From NCBI GenBank assembly GCA_003223415.1, contig QHUY01000006.1, forward strand, positions 19,676-67,898: DNA of 48,223 nt, read 5' to 3'. Positions 20,855 to 29,660 of the stretch are shown in pieces (position 1 is the stretch's first letter; each line of letters opens with the position of its first letter). Below the pieces are notes generated by a model that saw only the letters and a list, made by a program, of their open reading frames with translations, did not search any database and was not told where the DNA came from. This DNA is from Gemmatimonadota bacterium (lineage in GTDB: Bacteria; Gemmatimonadota; Gemmatimonadetes; Gemmatimonadales; GWC2-71-9). The position numbers and the translations under genes were made by a program.

Positions 20855-23043
20855 GAATCCTCGCCATCGCTCCGTTCGTTCTCGCTTCGACGCTGGCGGC
20901 ACAGGGGACCAGTGAGGTATACGGAACGGTCCGGGACAGTACCGGCAAGCCGATCCCCGCCGCCAGGGTGTCCGTGCAGGGTATGCTCCTGAGCGTCAAC
21001 ACCGACAGCCGCGGAGAGTATCGGCTGTCCGGCGTTCCGGCCGGCACGGTCATTCTGAGCGCCGGGCACGTGATCGGCTACCTCGCGGTATTCGACACGG
21101 TGTCGATCACTGCGAGCACGCCCCTGCGACACGACTTCGTACTCCGATCGCAGGTCATGTCGCTGCGTCCCATCGTCGTCACCGCCGCCAAGCGCCCGCA
21201 AAGCCTCGAGGACGTGGTGGCGAGTGTGGCCCTTCTGTCCGACTCCGACATCGCCAAGCGCGCCGTCAACACAATCGACGAAGCCGTAGACAAGGCGCCC
21301 GGCGTCCAGTTCCTCTCCGGCCAGGTGAACATCCGCGGGTCGAGCGGTTTCGTGCAGGGCCTGGGCAGCCGCGTGCTGTTGCTCGTGGACGGCGTTCCCG
21401 CCAACCAGGGTGACCGCGGCGGCATCAGCTGGGATCTGCTCCCCGTGGACGACGTCGAGCGCGTCGAGGTCGTCAAGGGCGCCGGATCGGCCTTGTACGG
21501 ATCCGCCGCCTTCGGCGGCGTGGTGAACCTCATCACGCGCGAGGTCCCCGTCGGCGTCCACGCCCGCCTGAGGGCCACCGGCGGGGCGTACGCCAATCCG
21601 CCCTACGCCGAGTGGCGTTTCCGCGACTTCACCGGCATGCACGGCGGCGCCGAGCTCACTTCGAGCTACGGACGTGAGGATCTGCGCGGCGCCGTCACTG
21701 TCGGCGGCTGGCGGTCCGACGGCTACCGCCAGCAAGACCATCAGGACCACTGGCAGCTCGCCGGCAAGGGCGATTGGCGGGCGAGCCCGTACACGCGGCT
21801 CACCGTCTCCGGTTCGTGGGCGAGCGACCAGTACCAGGTGCCGCTCGCCTGGTGCGAGCGCGGCGGCTGCGACGACCGCGGCCAGGCCTACCAGCCGTTC
21901 CTTATCGACACGTCAGGTCTGGGCAGCCACACCCGCTCCGACAAGGGTTATCTCACGGCGGTGCTGGCGCGCACGCCCAGCGAGCGTGTCCACTGGCAGG
22001 CGCGCGCCTCGTGGCTACGCACGCACTTCACCGATTTCCAGCCCACGAGCCGCGACGACTACGGCGTTGCCGACCGCTTCGGCGGCGAGCTGCGCGGCGA
22101 GTTCCGCCCCGACGGCGGAGGCAGCGTGGTCACCGTCGGCGCCGAGACCGGCCTCTCGGACATTACGAGCAACATCTTCGGCGGCTCCCACCATCAGGGG
22201 GAGTACGCGGCGTATGGCGAAGGGGAGCGGCCGCTGGGAGGGGGGGGGAGCCCGGCCCACCTCACGGCCGGGGCGCGCATCGATTTCCTCACGATCGACG
22301 GCGGCGCGCTCAGCGCCGTCGTCAGCCCCCGGGTCGGCGCGGTTCTGCCCACCGGCGCGGGGATCTGGCGCGCATCGGCCGGTCGCGGGTTCCGGGCCCC
22401 GTCCCTCGCGGAGCGGTTCGTGTCCACCGTCGTGAGCGGGTTCACCGTGGATTCAAATCCCAACCTGAAGCCGGAGAAGGCGTGGACGTTCGAGGTCGGT
22501 CACGCGCGGCCCATCGCGGGCTCGGCGCGCGTGGACGCCGCGCTGTTCTGGACCGAGGCGAGCCAGCTGATCGAGCCAACCGTCAACACAACGGTCCTGA
22601 AGATCCAGTTCCAGAACGTGGCGCGCGCCCGCCTCGCGGGACTCGACCTCGCCGTGAGCGCGAATCCGCTCACACCGCGTCTCGCGACCACGCTCGGCTA
22701 CACCTTCCTGTACGCCCGCGAGCTCTCCCACGACACGGTGCCGCAGCGCCCGCTCGCCTTCCGCCCGCGCCACCTGCTCACCCTCGGCGCCGACTACACC
22801 GCGGGCGGGCTCGGCGTCGGCGCAGAGTTCCGCTACAGTAGTCGATTCGAGCGCGTCGAGCTCACGCCGCCCTCCGATCCCCGGGTCGCCGTCAAAGTCC
22901 TGGACCTCCGGGTAGGCTGGGCGCGCGGCCCGGCGAGCGTTCGCGTGCTCGTCGCCAACGCGCTCAACTATCTCTACAATTACGCGCCCCGTGCGCTCGA
23001 GCCGGTGCGCACCGTGTCGGTCACTTTCGTCTTCATCTATTAG
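20851..23043 (+). CDS. TonB-dependent receptor with carboxypeptidase-like regulatory domain
   Basis: 730 aa outer-membrane receptor. Signal peptide 1-18; carboxypeptidase-regulatory-like domain about 22-100 (VYGTVRDSTGKPIPAARVSVQG); plug about 110-225 (DEAVDKAPGVQF, VNIRGSSG, LLLVDGVPAN, ERVEVVKGAGSALYGSAAFGGVVN); then a 22-strand-type barrel ending in an aromatic residue (VTFVFIY). The plug resembles the BtuB/FepA group; the ligand cannot be told from sequence. An 8-nt G run (22237-22244 region) lies in an extracellular loop region. Confidence 0.92.
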   Translation: MRILAIAPFVLASTLAAQGTSEVYGTVRDSTGKPIPAARVSVQGMLLSVNTDSRGEYRLSGVPAGTVILSAGHVIGYLAVFDTVSITASTPLRHDFVLRSQVMSLRPIVVTAAKRPQSLEDVVASVALLSDSDIAKRAVNTIDEAVDKAPGVQFLSGQVNIRGSSGFVQGLGSRVLLLVDGVPANQGDRGGISWDLLPVDDVERVEVVKGAGSALYGSAAFGGVVNLITREVPVGVHARLRATGGAYANPPYAEWRFRDFTGMHGGAELTSSYGREDLRGAVTVGGWRSDGYRQQDHQDHWQLAGKGDWRASPYTRLTVSGSWASDQYQVPLAWCERGGCDDRGQAYQPFLIDTSGLGSHTRSDKGYLTAVLARTPSERVHWQARASWLRTHFTDFQPTSRDDYGVADRFGGELRGEFRPDGGGSVVTVGAETGLSDITSNIFGGSHHQGEYAAYGEGERPLGGGGSPAHLTAGARIDFLTIDGGALSAVVSPRVGAVLPTGAGIWRASAGRGFRAPSLAERFVSTVVSGFTVDSNPNLKPEKAWTFEVGHARPIAGSARVDAALFWTEASQLIEPTVNTTVLKIQFQNVARARLAGLDLAVSANPLTPRLATTLGYTFLYARELSHDTVPQRPLAFRPRHLLTLGADYTAGGLGVGAEFRYSSRFERVELTPPSDPRVAVKVLDLRVGWARGPASVRVLVANALNYLYNYAPRALEPVRTVSVTFVFIY

Positions 23044-23052
23044 ATTCTCCGC

Positions 23053-23586
23053 ATGCGTCATGCTCTCGTCTCTCTCTCCAGCCTCGCGCTCGTCACGGCC
23101 GCCTGCGGGGGCGACCGCGGTCGCTCCCCGGTGTGCGGCTTCGCGCAGGTGGCGGGGCCCGCGCTCATCCAAGACCGGCTGCGCAACGCGCGCGCCCTGC
23201 TCACGGACGCGCCCCGCGGCCTGCCCGGCCGGCTCCCGGCCCGCGTCGTCGGCCAGCAACAGCAGGACGAGGTGCAGGTCGGCTACACCGAGCAAAGCGC
23301 CAGCGGCCAGCTGGTGCTGAGCTATCAAGGGCCCGGCTTCCAGGCGCGCGCCGCCAACGACACGATGACCTACGCCGTGCTGGTCGTGGACGACACCTCC
23401 GAGCGGGCGATGGGCATCCTCGTCTACGAGACGCGCCGCCCGCCGCCCGACTACCCCCAGCTCGGCACCATGGAGGGTGGAGGGAAAATGGTGCCGGTCT
23501 ACGGCGTGCGCGTGAACTGGGCCGGGACGAGCAACCCCCGCTGCCCCCTCCTCGGCCCGACGCCCGCCGCCGACAGGAAACCGTGA
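23053..23586 (+). CDS. Putative lipoprotein, function unknown
   Basis: 177 aa. Lipobox VTAAC with Cys18. A conserved-looking core GYTEQSASGQLVLSYQGPGF and YAVLVVDDTSERAMGILVYE follows, with no family recognised. TAGATT, which begins with the TonB receptor stop, lies 6 nt before the ATG. The stop overlaps the next gene's GTG by 4 nt. Confidence 0.7.
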   Translation: MRHALVSLSSLALVTAACGGDRGRSPVCGFAQVAGPALIQDRLRNARALLTDAPRGLPGRLPARVVGQQQQDEVQVGYTEQSASGQLVLSYQGPGFQARAANDTMTYAVLVVDDTSERAMGILVYETRRPPPDYPQLGTMEGGGKMVPVYGVRVNWAGTSNPRCPLLGPTPAADRKP

Positions 23587-24272
23587 CGCCGGTCGTCGCC
23601 GTCTCCGCCCCGCGCCGCACCGACGCCGGGCGCGAGCGGGTCGCCCTCAACACCGCGTACGTCAGCGCGCTCACCCGCGCCGGGCTCCTGCCCCTCGTCG
23701 TCCCGCCGCTCATCGACCCCGCCGACGCGGGTGCGGTCGTGGACGCCACACGCGGGCTGGTGCTCACGGGGGGGGAGGACGTGGACCCCACCCGCTACGG
23801 CGCGGCCCCCCATCCCCGGCTCGAGGAGACCGACCACGGGCGCGATGCGCTCGAGCTCGAGCTGATCCGCTCCGCACGCGCCCGGCACCGCCCCATCCTG
23901 GCGATCTGCCGCGGCATCCAGATCCTCAATGTGGCCCTCGGTGGTACCCTCTATCAGGACCTGCAAAGCGAGCGCCCCGGGCCGATCGACCACCAGGACA
24001 AGACGGGTTGTCACGCGATCCGCGTCGCACCCGACTCGCTGCTGCACCGCACGCTCCGCACCGCCGCCGCGACCGTCAACAGCCGCCACCATCAGGCCGT
24101 GCGCGACCTCGCGCCCGGCCTGCGGGCGACCGCGTGGGCCGAAGACGGCCTCGTCGAGGCCGTCGAGTGGGACGCGCCGTGGATGCTCGCGGTGCAGTGG
24201 CATCCCGAGGACTTCACCGAGATGGCGCTGTTCGCCGGCTTCGCGCAGGCGGTGCGGTGCGGTGAGGACTGA
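23583..24272 (+). CDS. Class I glutamine amidotransferase-like hydrolase, peptidase C26 (PuuD-like)
   Basis: 229 aa from GTG 23583. Family features: LVLTGGEDVDPTRYG; the nucleophile elbow AICRGIQILNVALGG with catalytic Cys; the segment INSRHHQAV in form VNSRHHQAV; and catalytic His and Glu in VQWHPED. PuuD-type enzymes hydrolyse gamma-glutamyl amides such as gamma-glutamyl-GABA, but no putrescine genes are nearby, so the substrate is open. Confidence 0.9.
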   Translation: MTPVVAVSAPRRTDAGRERVALNTAYVSALTRAGLLPLVVPPLIDPADAGAVVDATRGLVLTGGEDVDPTRYGAAPHPRLEETDHGRDALELELIRSARARHRPILAICRGIQILNVALGGTLYQDLQSERPGPIDHQDKTGCHAIRVAPDSLLHRTLRTAAATVNSRHHQAVRDLAPGLRATAWAEDGLVEAVEWDAPWMLAVQWHPEDFTEMALFAGFAQAVRCGED

Positions 24273-24298
24273 CGGCTGATGGGGGAAGGCTGACGGCT
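24271..24298. repeat. GACGGCT heptamer run between convergent genes
   Basis: Four contiguous heptamers (GACGGCT, GATGGGG, GAAGGCT, GACGGCT), which are AGCCGTC-family units in the opposite orientation. They fill the 24-nt gap between two convergent genes and include most of both stop codons (TGA 24270-24272; TAG on the minus strand 24297-24299). There is no facing arm. Confidence 0.8.
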
Positions 24299-25016
24299 AC
24301 AGATTCCGAATCACCTTGTCCGCTGTAAACACGTTCGGGAAGAACACCCGGTCGCTGAGCCGGTTGAAGGCAGCCCGCAGTGCCGGGAAGCGCCCGGCGG
24401 CTTCCCGGTAGATCCCCGCCACCCCAAACCGTTCGGCCAGCACGTGCCGTGAAGCGAGGTCGTAGCCCTGCCGGCCAAGCTCATCGTAGTAGAGCAGGTC
24501 GGGCCCGCCGGCCCGCAGCCGCCGCGCCGCGATGTAGTCGGGGAAGAGCCCGGCGAGCCACAGGCTGTAGTTCCCCAGGTGCGCCTGCAGCAAGAAGCCC
24601 CGCTCGGCGCCCTCCGGCTCCTGCGACAGGTCGCTGACGATATCCACCAGATAATTGTAGGTTTGGTCGTCGGAGACCCCCCCGCCTCCGCCGATTCGCG
24701 CGTGGCGGTTGTGCTGACCGAACTCCAGCAGCAGGGCGGCGAGGTAATCGGCCAGGTCGCGGTCGTCGACGCCGGCGGCGAGCAGCGTATGCCGCACCGC
24801 CACGTAAGTGAACAGCGGGGGCGAGGGGACGACCAGGGAGCGCAAGGCGAGGAGCCCTTCGAGCAAGCCGGGCTCGTCGAGCAGCGCGTCCGGGCCCTCG
24901 GCCAGGAGTCGGCGCTCGGCGCGCGCGGCGACCGCCGGGTCGCCCCGCGCCAGGGCCAGGACCACCAACCGGAAGTCGGCACCGCGCAGCCGACCCCGCA
25001 CATTGGCGAGGATCAT
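24297..25016 (-). CDS. Conserved-looking helical protein of unknown function
   Basis: 239 aa from ATG 25016. Mostly alpha-helical, with LVVLALARGDPAVAARAERRLLAEG resembling a helical-repeat start, a glycine run in ARIGGGGGVSDDQTYNYLVDIVSDL, and a Tyr-rich centre (LLYYDELGRQGYDLASRH). No signal peptide and no family I recognise. The start codon overlaps that of the divergent histidine kinase by 2 nt, so either one start is further in or regulatory DNA lies inside the partner gene. Confidence 0.75.
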   Translation of the reverse strand: MILANVRGRLRGADFRLVVLALARGDPAVAARAERRLLAEGPDALLDEPGLLEGLLALRSLVVPSPPLFTYVAVRHTLLAAGVDDRDLADYLAALLLEFGQHNRHARIGGGGGVSDDQTYNYLVDIVSDLSQEPEGAERGFLLQAHLGNYSLWLAGLFPDYIAARRLRAGGPDLLYYDELGRQGYDLASRHVLAERFGVAGIYREAAGRFPALRAAFNRLSDRVFFPNVFTADKVIRNL

Positions 25017-26967
25017 GAGTAAGCCTCCAGCCAAACGACCTACGCCTCGAGGGGCGACGCAGGTACTGGAGCGCCTCACGGCGCTGTCCCAGGAACTGGC
25101 CGGCGCCTACCGGCCGGCGACCGTCGTGGAGATCATGGCCCGGGCCCTCAGTGACAGCCTCGCACCCGAGCGGCTCTCCATCTCGCTCCTCGACATCGAT
25201 GCCAACCGGCTCGTCGTCTCCTACGACAGCGGCGCCGAGCCAGTGCCGACCGACGATCCACTGCTGCAGCTCGCTCTGGGGCGCGGCCCGCTGGTGTTCA
25301 AGCGGGACGTCGCGGCGGAGGCCGCGAAACTGGGGGCGACTGTGCGCGACGCGCCGCCGTCGTGGCTGGGCGCCCCCATCGCCGCCACCGGCCGTACCAT
25401 CGGCGCCGTGTCGGTCTCCGGCGCGCGCACTGGAGCGTACGGACCGCGCGAGCTTGAGGTCGTCAAGGCGATCGCCGCCCAGGCAGCGATCGCGCTCGAA
25501 AACGCGCGGCTCGTCGAGCTCCTCTCGAGCGGCAAGCGACAGTGGGAGCTCACCGTGGACGCGATCACGCAGGCCATCTGCATCGTCGACGCCCGGGGCG
25601 TCGTTCGGCGCGCCAACCGCGTCTTCGCCGGACTGATTCAGGTCCCCGTCACCGCACTCGCGGGCCGCCCCTGGATGGAGCTGCTGCCGACCGCCTGGGC
25701 TGAGGTCGTCGCCCACGCGCTGGGCCAGCCCGGCTCGCCCCCCACGGAGGTGCGCTCCGGAGACCGCATCTTCCTCGTCAGCGCCGTGCCGATCGCCGGC
25801 GACCAGGGTGGCGCGGCGGTGCTGCTGTTCGAGGACCAGACGGACAAGCGGCGCCTGCAGGACCAGCTCATACAGTCTGAGAAAATGTCCGCGATTGGTC
25901 AACTCATCGCTGGGGTTGCCCACGATTTGAACAACCCGCTGGCCTCGGTGGTGGGTTTCAGCGACTTCCTGGCGGAGGCCGGGGAGGTGCCCCCGAACCT
26001 CGCCGAGCCGCTGCAGGTGATCCGCCAGGAAGCCGAGCGGGCCGCCAACATCGTTAAAAACCTGCTCAACTTCGCCCGAAAGCAGGAAGCCGAGCGACGC
26101 CACCACCCCATCCGGCCGGTGCTCGAGTCGACCCTGGCATTGCTGCGCAACCAGCTGATGGCCCTCAAGGTTGAGGCCGCGCTCCACGTGGAGCCGGGCG
26201 TGCCGGACGTGGAAATGATCCCCAACCAGATCGCCCAGGTGTTCGTGAACCTGGTGAACAACGCCGCCCAGGCGATCGCGACCACCGGGCGGAGCGGCCA
26301 TGTCCGGATCACGGCCCGCAAGTGGCTCGACGGCGTTGCCGTGACCGTGTCGGACGACGGGCCGGGCATCTCCGAAGAGATCGCCGCCCGCATCTTCGAG
26401 CCCTTCTTCACGACCAAGTCCGAGGGCGAGGGGACAGGGCTTGGCCTCTCGATCTGCCAGGGCATCGTGACGGAGCATGGGGGTCGCATCACCTTCGAAT
26501 CGAGCCCCGGCGCGGGCGCCAGGTTCACCGTGGAGCTCCCCGGCGCGCCGCACCAGGCCAAGTCCCAGGAGTCGCCGGAGGCACTGGCGCCGGGCACGCC
26601 CCTGCGAATCCTCATCGTCGACGACGAGCCTCACATCCTGCACTACATGCGCGCCACGCTCGAGAGCTGGGGCCACCACGTCGACGTCGCGACCGACGGA
26701 GGCCAGGCCCTGACCCGCGCCCTCACCCAGCCGTTCGACGTGATCATCTGCGACCTGCGCATGCCGCGGCTCGGCGGCCGGGAGATGTTCCAGAACCTCG
26801 TCCGGATGCACCCCCAGGTGGCCGAGCGGATCATCTTCGCCACCGGCGACACCGTGCGCGGCGACACGCTGCAGTTTCTCGAAAGCCTCGGCCGGCCCTA
26901 CCTCCACAAGCCGTTCACCCTCGCCGAGCTGCGCAGCGTGCTCGGCCGCGTCACCCCCGCCAACTGA
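25015..26967 (+). CDS. Hybrid sensor histidine kinase with GAF, PAS and receiver domains
   Basis: 650 aa with no transmembrane segment, so a cytoplasmic sensor. GAF domain about 40-165 (PSWLGAPIAATGRTIGAVSVSG); PAS about 175-280 (AICIVDARGVVRRANRVF); HisKA with phospho-accepting His303 in VAHDLNNPLASVVGF; ATPase with NLVNNAAQAI (N box), DDGPGI (G1) and GEGTGLGLSICQG (G2); C-terminal receiver with LIVDDEPHI and phospho-acceptor Asp580 in IICDLRMPRLGG. It lacks an output domain, so signalling must pass to another protein. ATG 25015 gives a natural N-terminus. Confidence 0.93.
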   Translation: MSKPPAKRPTPRGATQVLERLTALSQELAGAYRPATVVEIMARALSDSLAPERLSISLLDIDANRLVVSYDSGAEPVPTDDPLLQLALGRGPLVFKRDVAAEAAKLGATVRDAPPSWLGAPIAATGRTIGAVSVSGARTGAYGPRELEVVKAIAAQAAIALENARLVELLSSGKRQWELTVDAITQAICIVDARGVVRRANRVFAGLIQVPVTALAGRPWMELLPTAWAEVVAHALGQPGSPPTEVRSGDRIFLVSAVPIAGDQGGAAVLLFEDQTDKRRLQDQLIQSEKMSAIGQLIAGVAHDLNNPLASVVGFSDFLAEAGEVPPNLAEPLQVIRQEAERAANIVKNLLNFARKQEAERRHHPIRPVLESTLALLRNQLMALKVEAALHVEPGVPDVEMIPNQIAQVFVNLVNNAAQAIATTGRSGHVRITARKWLDGVAVTVSDDGPGISEEIAARIFEPFFTTKSEGEGTGLGLSICQGIVTEHGGRITFESSPGAGARFTVELPGAPHQAKSQESPEALAPGTPLRILIVDDEPHILHYMRATLESWGHHVDVATDGGQALTRALTQPFDVIICDLRMPRLGGREMFQNLVRMHPQVAERIIFATGDTVRGDTLQFLESLGRPYLHKPFTLAELRSVLGRVTPAN

Positions 26968-26971
26968 CCGA

Positions 26972-26988
26972 CCCCCCCCCCCCCCCCC
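26972..26988. repeat. Poly-C tract (17 nt)
   Basis: Seventeen C in a row fill most of the 20-nt gap between the kinase stop and the glycosyltransferase. The region where a Shine-Dalgarno site and start codon should be is the homopolymer itself. Confidence 0.9.
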
Positions 26989-28118
26989 TGCGCGTCCTTC
27001 AGGTCGACTCCGGCCGCGAGTGGCGGGGTGGCCAGAACCAAGTGCGGCTACTCTGCCGGGAGCTGGCGCGGGAACGAGACGTGGAGCTACGACTCGCGAC
27101 GAAACCCGGCAGCGAGCTGATGCAACGGTGCTTGGCCGCAGGGGTGCTCGTGCACGGCGTCCCCTGGGGAATCAGCCTTGACCCTCGCGCGTGGTGGTAT
27201 CTCCGCAGATTCCTTTGGAGCTTTCGCCCCGACGTCGTTCATGTCCACGACAGCCACGCCCTGACGCTCGTTCGGGCCGCCCTGTGGGATATGACCCGGC
27301 CCGCGCTCCCGGGACCCGGGCGCTGGGATCCGCTGCGCCGCTGGCGCGCCCGACTCACCGCACCGTGGCGTCACGCGGACTGGAACCCTCCGGCGCTGGT
27401 GGCGCACCGGCGCGTCGACTTTCGCCTGCGGCGGCCCGGTCAATGGCTCCGCGCCGATCGCGTGATCGCCGTTTCTGAAGCGGTCAAGCGCGTCCTGATC
27501 TCCGATGGGGTGAGCCCTCGCAACGTCACCGTCGTCCCCGACGGCATCGACCTCGACGAGGTCCACCGCGCCGCCGCCGCCCCTCTTGGGATCCACGGGC
27601 GGTTGGGTCTGCCGCCCGGTGCGCCGGTCGCCGTCAACGTTGCCGCGCTGGTTGGCCACAAGGACCAGCGCACGCTGATCCGCGCCGCCCGCGCCGCCCG
27701 CGACCTTGCCCCCGACCTGCACTGGGTCGTTGCGGGCGAGGGCGAGTTGCGTTCCTCCCTCGAGCGCGAGATCGCCGACCTCGGCGTCGGGGACCGCGTG
27801 CACTTGCTGGGATTTGTGTCGGCGGTCGACGCACTCCTCCGGGAGGGGGATGTCTTGGTGATGTCCTCGAAGCAAGAGGGACTCGGCAGCGTGGTGCTAC
27901 ACGCCCTCGCGCTCGGCAAACCCGTGGTCGCGACCCGGGCCGGCGGGCTGCCGGAGATCGTCCCGACCGAATGGCTCGTGCCGGTCGGAGACCCCGCGGA
28001 GCTGGCGCGCAGGGTGGTCGACGCGCTGGGCCACCATCCCCCGGTCCCCTTTCCCCAGCAGTGCACGGCCGTTGCGATGGCGCAGGCCGTGTTGGCCTGC
28101 TATCGCTCGCTGGCCTAG
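26988..28118 (+). CDS. Glycosyltransferase family 4 (GT-B), start codon obscured by poly-C
   Basis: About 376 aa. The N-terminus LRVLQVDSGREWRGGQNQVRLL is the usual family start except that CTG stands where ATG is expected, right at the edge of a 17-nt C run. C-terminal GT4 signatures: VAALVGHKDQRTLIRAA, WVVAGEGELRSSLE and MSSKQEGLGSVVLHALALGKPVVAT. GT4 enzymes transfer sugar from a nucleotide donor. With the GT2 gene behind it, an envelope polysaccharide or LPS role is likely. The coordinates include the CTG as a provisional start; the true start may be altered by an assembly fault. Confidence 0.8.
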   Translation: MRVLQVDSGREWRGGQNQVRLLCRELARERDVELRLATKPGSELMQRCLAAGVLVHGVPWGISLDPRAWWYLRRFLWSFRPDVVHVHDSHALTLVRAALWDMTRPALPGPGRWDPLRRWRARLTAPWRHADWNPPALVAHRRVDFRLRRPGQWLRADRVIAVSEAVKRVLISDGVSPRNVTVVPDGIDLDEVHRAAAAPLGIHGRLGLPPGAPVAVNVAALVGHKDQRTLIRAARAARDLAPDLHWVVAGEGELRSSLEREIADLGVGDRVHLLGFVSAVDALLREGDVLVMSSKQEGLGSVVLHALALGKPVVATRAGGLPEIVPTEWLVPVGDPAELARRVVDALGHHPPVPFPQQCTAVAMAQAVLACYRSLA

Positions 28119-28119
28119 C

Positions 28120-28125
28120 TAGATT
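28120..28125 (+). promoter_or_regulatory. Candidate -10 element for a leaderless start
   Basis: TAGATT lies 8 nt before the ATG at 28134. See the matching elements at 14561 and 42399. No -35 is recognised. Confidence 0.3.
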
Positions 28126-28133
28126 GCAAGGCC

Positions 28134-29660
28134 ATGATCTACGTCTGCGTTCCGGTGCACAACGAGGCCAGGACGGCCGGTCTGGTGCTCTGGAAGGTGC
28201 GGCAGGTCTTCACGGCCTTCCAACGCGAGTATCAGCTGCTGGTGTGCGACGACGGGTCCACCGACGGCACCGCCGCGGTGCTCGCCACCTACGCTCGTGT
28301 GTTGCCGATGACGGTCGTGACCCACGGGGAGCGGGCGGGCTACGCCCGGAGCCTCGAGGAGCTGCTCCGGCTCGCCCTGCAGCGGACCGACCGGCCCAAG
28401 CGCGACTGCGCCATCGTCATCCACGGCGACTTCGCGCACGCGCCGGAGGCGATGGAGGAGATGGTGAAGAAGCTGGAGTCGGGCGCGGACCTGGTGGTCG
28501 CCGAGCAGCTGCGCGAGATCGGCCCAACGCCGTGGAGCCTGCGCGTGGCGCGCCGGCTGACGCCGCGCCTGCTCCCCATCGCCGGCGTGCGGGACACGGT
28601 CTCCGGGTACCTCGCATTGCGCCTCACGGTGCTCCGGCAAGCGACCCGCGGCGACGCACCGCCCGGCCATTCACTGCTCAGCACCGACGGCTGGTGCGCC
28701 AACGCCGAGCTGCTCGCCCGACTGGCGCCGCACGCGCGTCGTGTCGAGACCGTGAGCGCGGCCGCCCGCTACGACCTGCACCAGCGGCCCTCTCGTGTGC
28801 GGCCCTGGCAGGAGCTGGTCGCCGCCTGGCGCGCCCGCTCCGTGATCCGCGCCGTCCGAGCGGCCACGGCCGCCACCACGGTCACGCTGGTGCTTCTGGC
28901 GGCGCCGCTGCGCGGTCAAAACGATTCCTCCCGCGCCTCGGCCGGGCTGCCGATCGGGGCGGTCGTCGAGGTCCCGCCTCCGCCCCCGAGTCCCGTCCCG
29001 TTCAGAGTGGGGGAGCGGCTCCGCTACCAGGCCAAGTACGGGATCTTCAACGTCGGCACCGCTACTATGGAGGTCGCCGGCCTCGACACACTGCGGGGCG
29101 TCGAAACGGTCCATTTCGTGTTCCGTATCGTCGGCGGCGCGCTGTGGTACCACCTCGACCAGACGATGGAGTCGTGGGTCGGCAAGCGCGATTTTCGCTC
29201 CCGCCGCTTCCTGCAGGACACGGACGAGCGCGGCAGGCAGTGGCACCGCGGCTACGAGATCTTCCCCGACTCGGGGTTCTACCGCGAGGAGGGGAAGGAC
29301 TCCACCTTCCCCACCGTGGCGGAGCCACTCGACGACGCCGCTTTCCTGTACTGGATCCGCACAGTGCCGCTGGACCAGGGCAAGCGCTACGAGTACCGCC
29401 GCTACTTCCGGCCCGACCGCAATCCGGTCATCGTGACGGTCGTGGGCCACGAGCGCGTGAGCGTCGCGGGACACAAGTGGAACGCCATTGTCGTCCGCCC
29501 GGCGATTCCCAACGGGCGCGGCATCTTCGCCGAGAAGGCAGACGCGCGGATGTGGCTCTCCGATGACGATCGCCGCATCATGCTGGCGTTGCAGTCCAAA
29601 TTCTCGTTCGGCCAGGTCACGCTGAAGCTCAAGGAGTACGCAGTCCCGGAGCAGCCATGA
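28134..29660 (+). CDS. Fusion of a GT2 glycosyltransferase and a DUF3108 protein
   Basis: 508 aa. Residues 1 to about 235 are a GT2 (GT-A) domain: VCVPVHNEARTAGLVLWKV, LLVCDDGSTDGT and IVIHGDFAHAPEAM. At about 243-262 (ATAATTVTLVLLAAPLRGQ) there is a hydrophobic stretch that looks like a signal peptide or single membrane helix. From about 283 the sequence fits DUF3108: PFRVGERLRYQAKYGIFNVGTATMEV and YRRYFRPDRNPVIV. DUF3108 proteins are normally exported as separate proteins, so this chain would place a cytoplasmic glycosyltransferase and a periplasmic domain on either side of the membrane. A GTG at about 28842 could start the second half on its own. The stop overlaps the next ATG. Confidence 0.75.
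   Translation: MIYVCVPVHNEARTAGLVLWKVRQVFTAFQREYQLLVCDDGSTDGTAAVLATYARVLPMTVVTHGERAGYARSLEELLRLALQRTDRPKRDCAIVIHGDFAHAPEAMEEMVKKLESGADLVVAEQLREIGPTPWSLRVARRLTPRLLPIAGVRDTVSGYLALRLTVLRQATRGDAPPGHSLLSTDGWCANAELLARLAPHARRVETVSAAARYDLHQRPSRVRPWQELVAAWRARSVIRAVRAATAATTVTLVLLAAPLRGQNDSSRASAGLPIGAVVEVPPPPPSPVPFRVGERLRYQAKYGIFNVGTATMEVAGLDTLRGVETVHFVFRIVGGALWYHLDQTMESWVGKRDFRSRRFLQDTDERGRQWHRGYEIFPDSGFYREEGKDSTFPTVAEPLDDAAFLYWIRTVPLDQGKRYEYRRYFRPDRNPVIVTVVGHERVSVAGHKWNAIVVRPAIPNGRGIFAEKADARMWLSDDDRRIMLALQSKFSFGQVTLKLKEYAVPEQP

Noticed and set aside
24297-26907. An 808-codon minus-strand frame (24481-26907) over the histidine kinase
   Set aside because: It overlaps a kinase with all catalytic boxes and shows no domain of its own.
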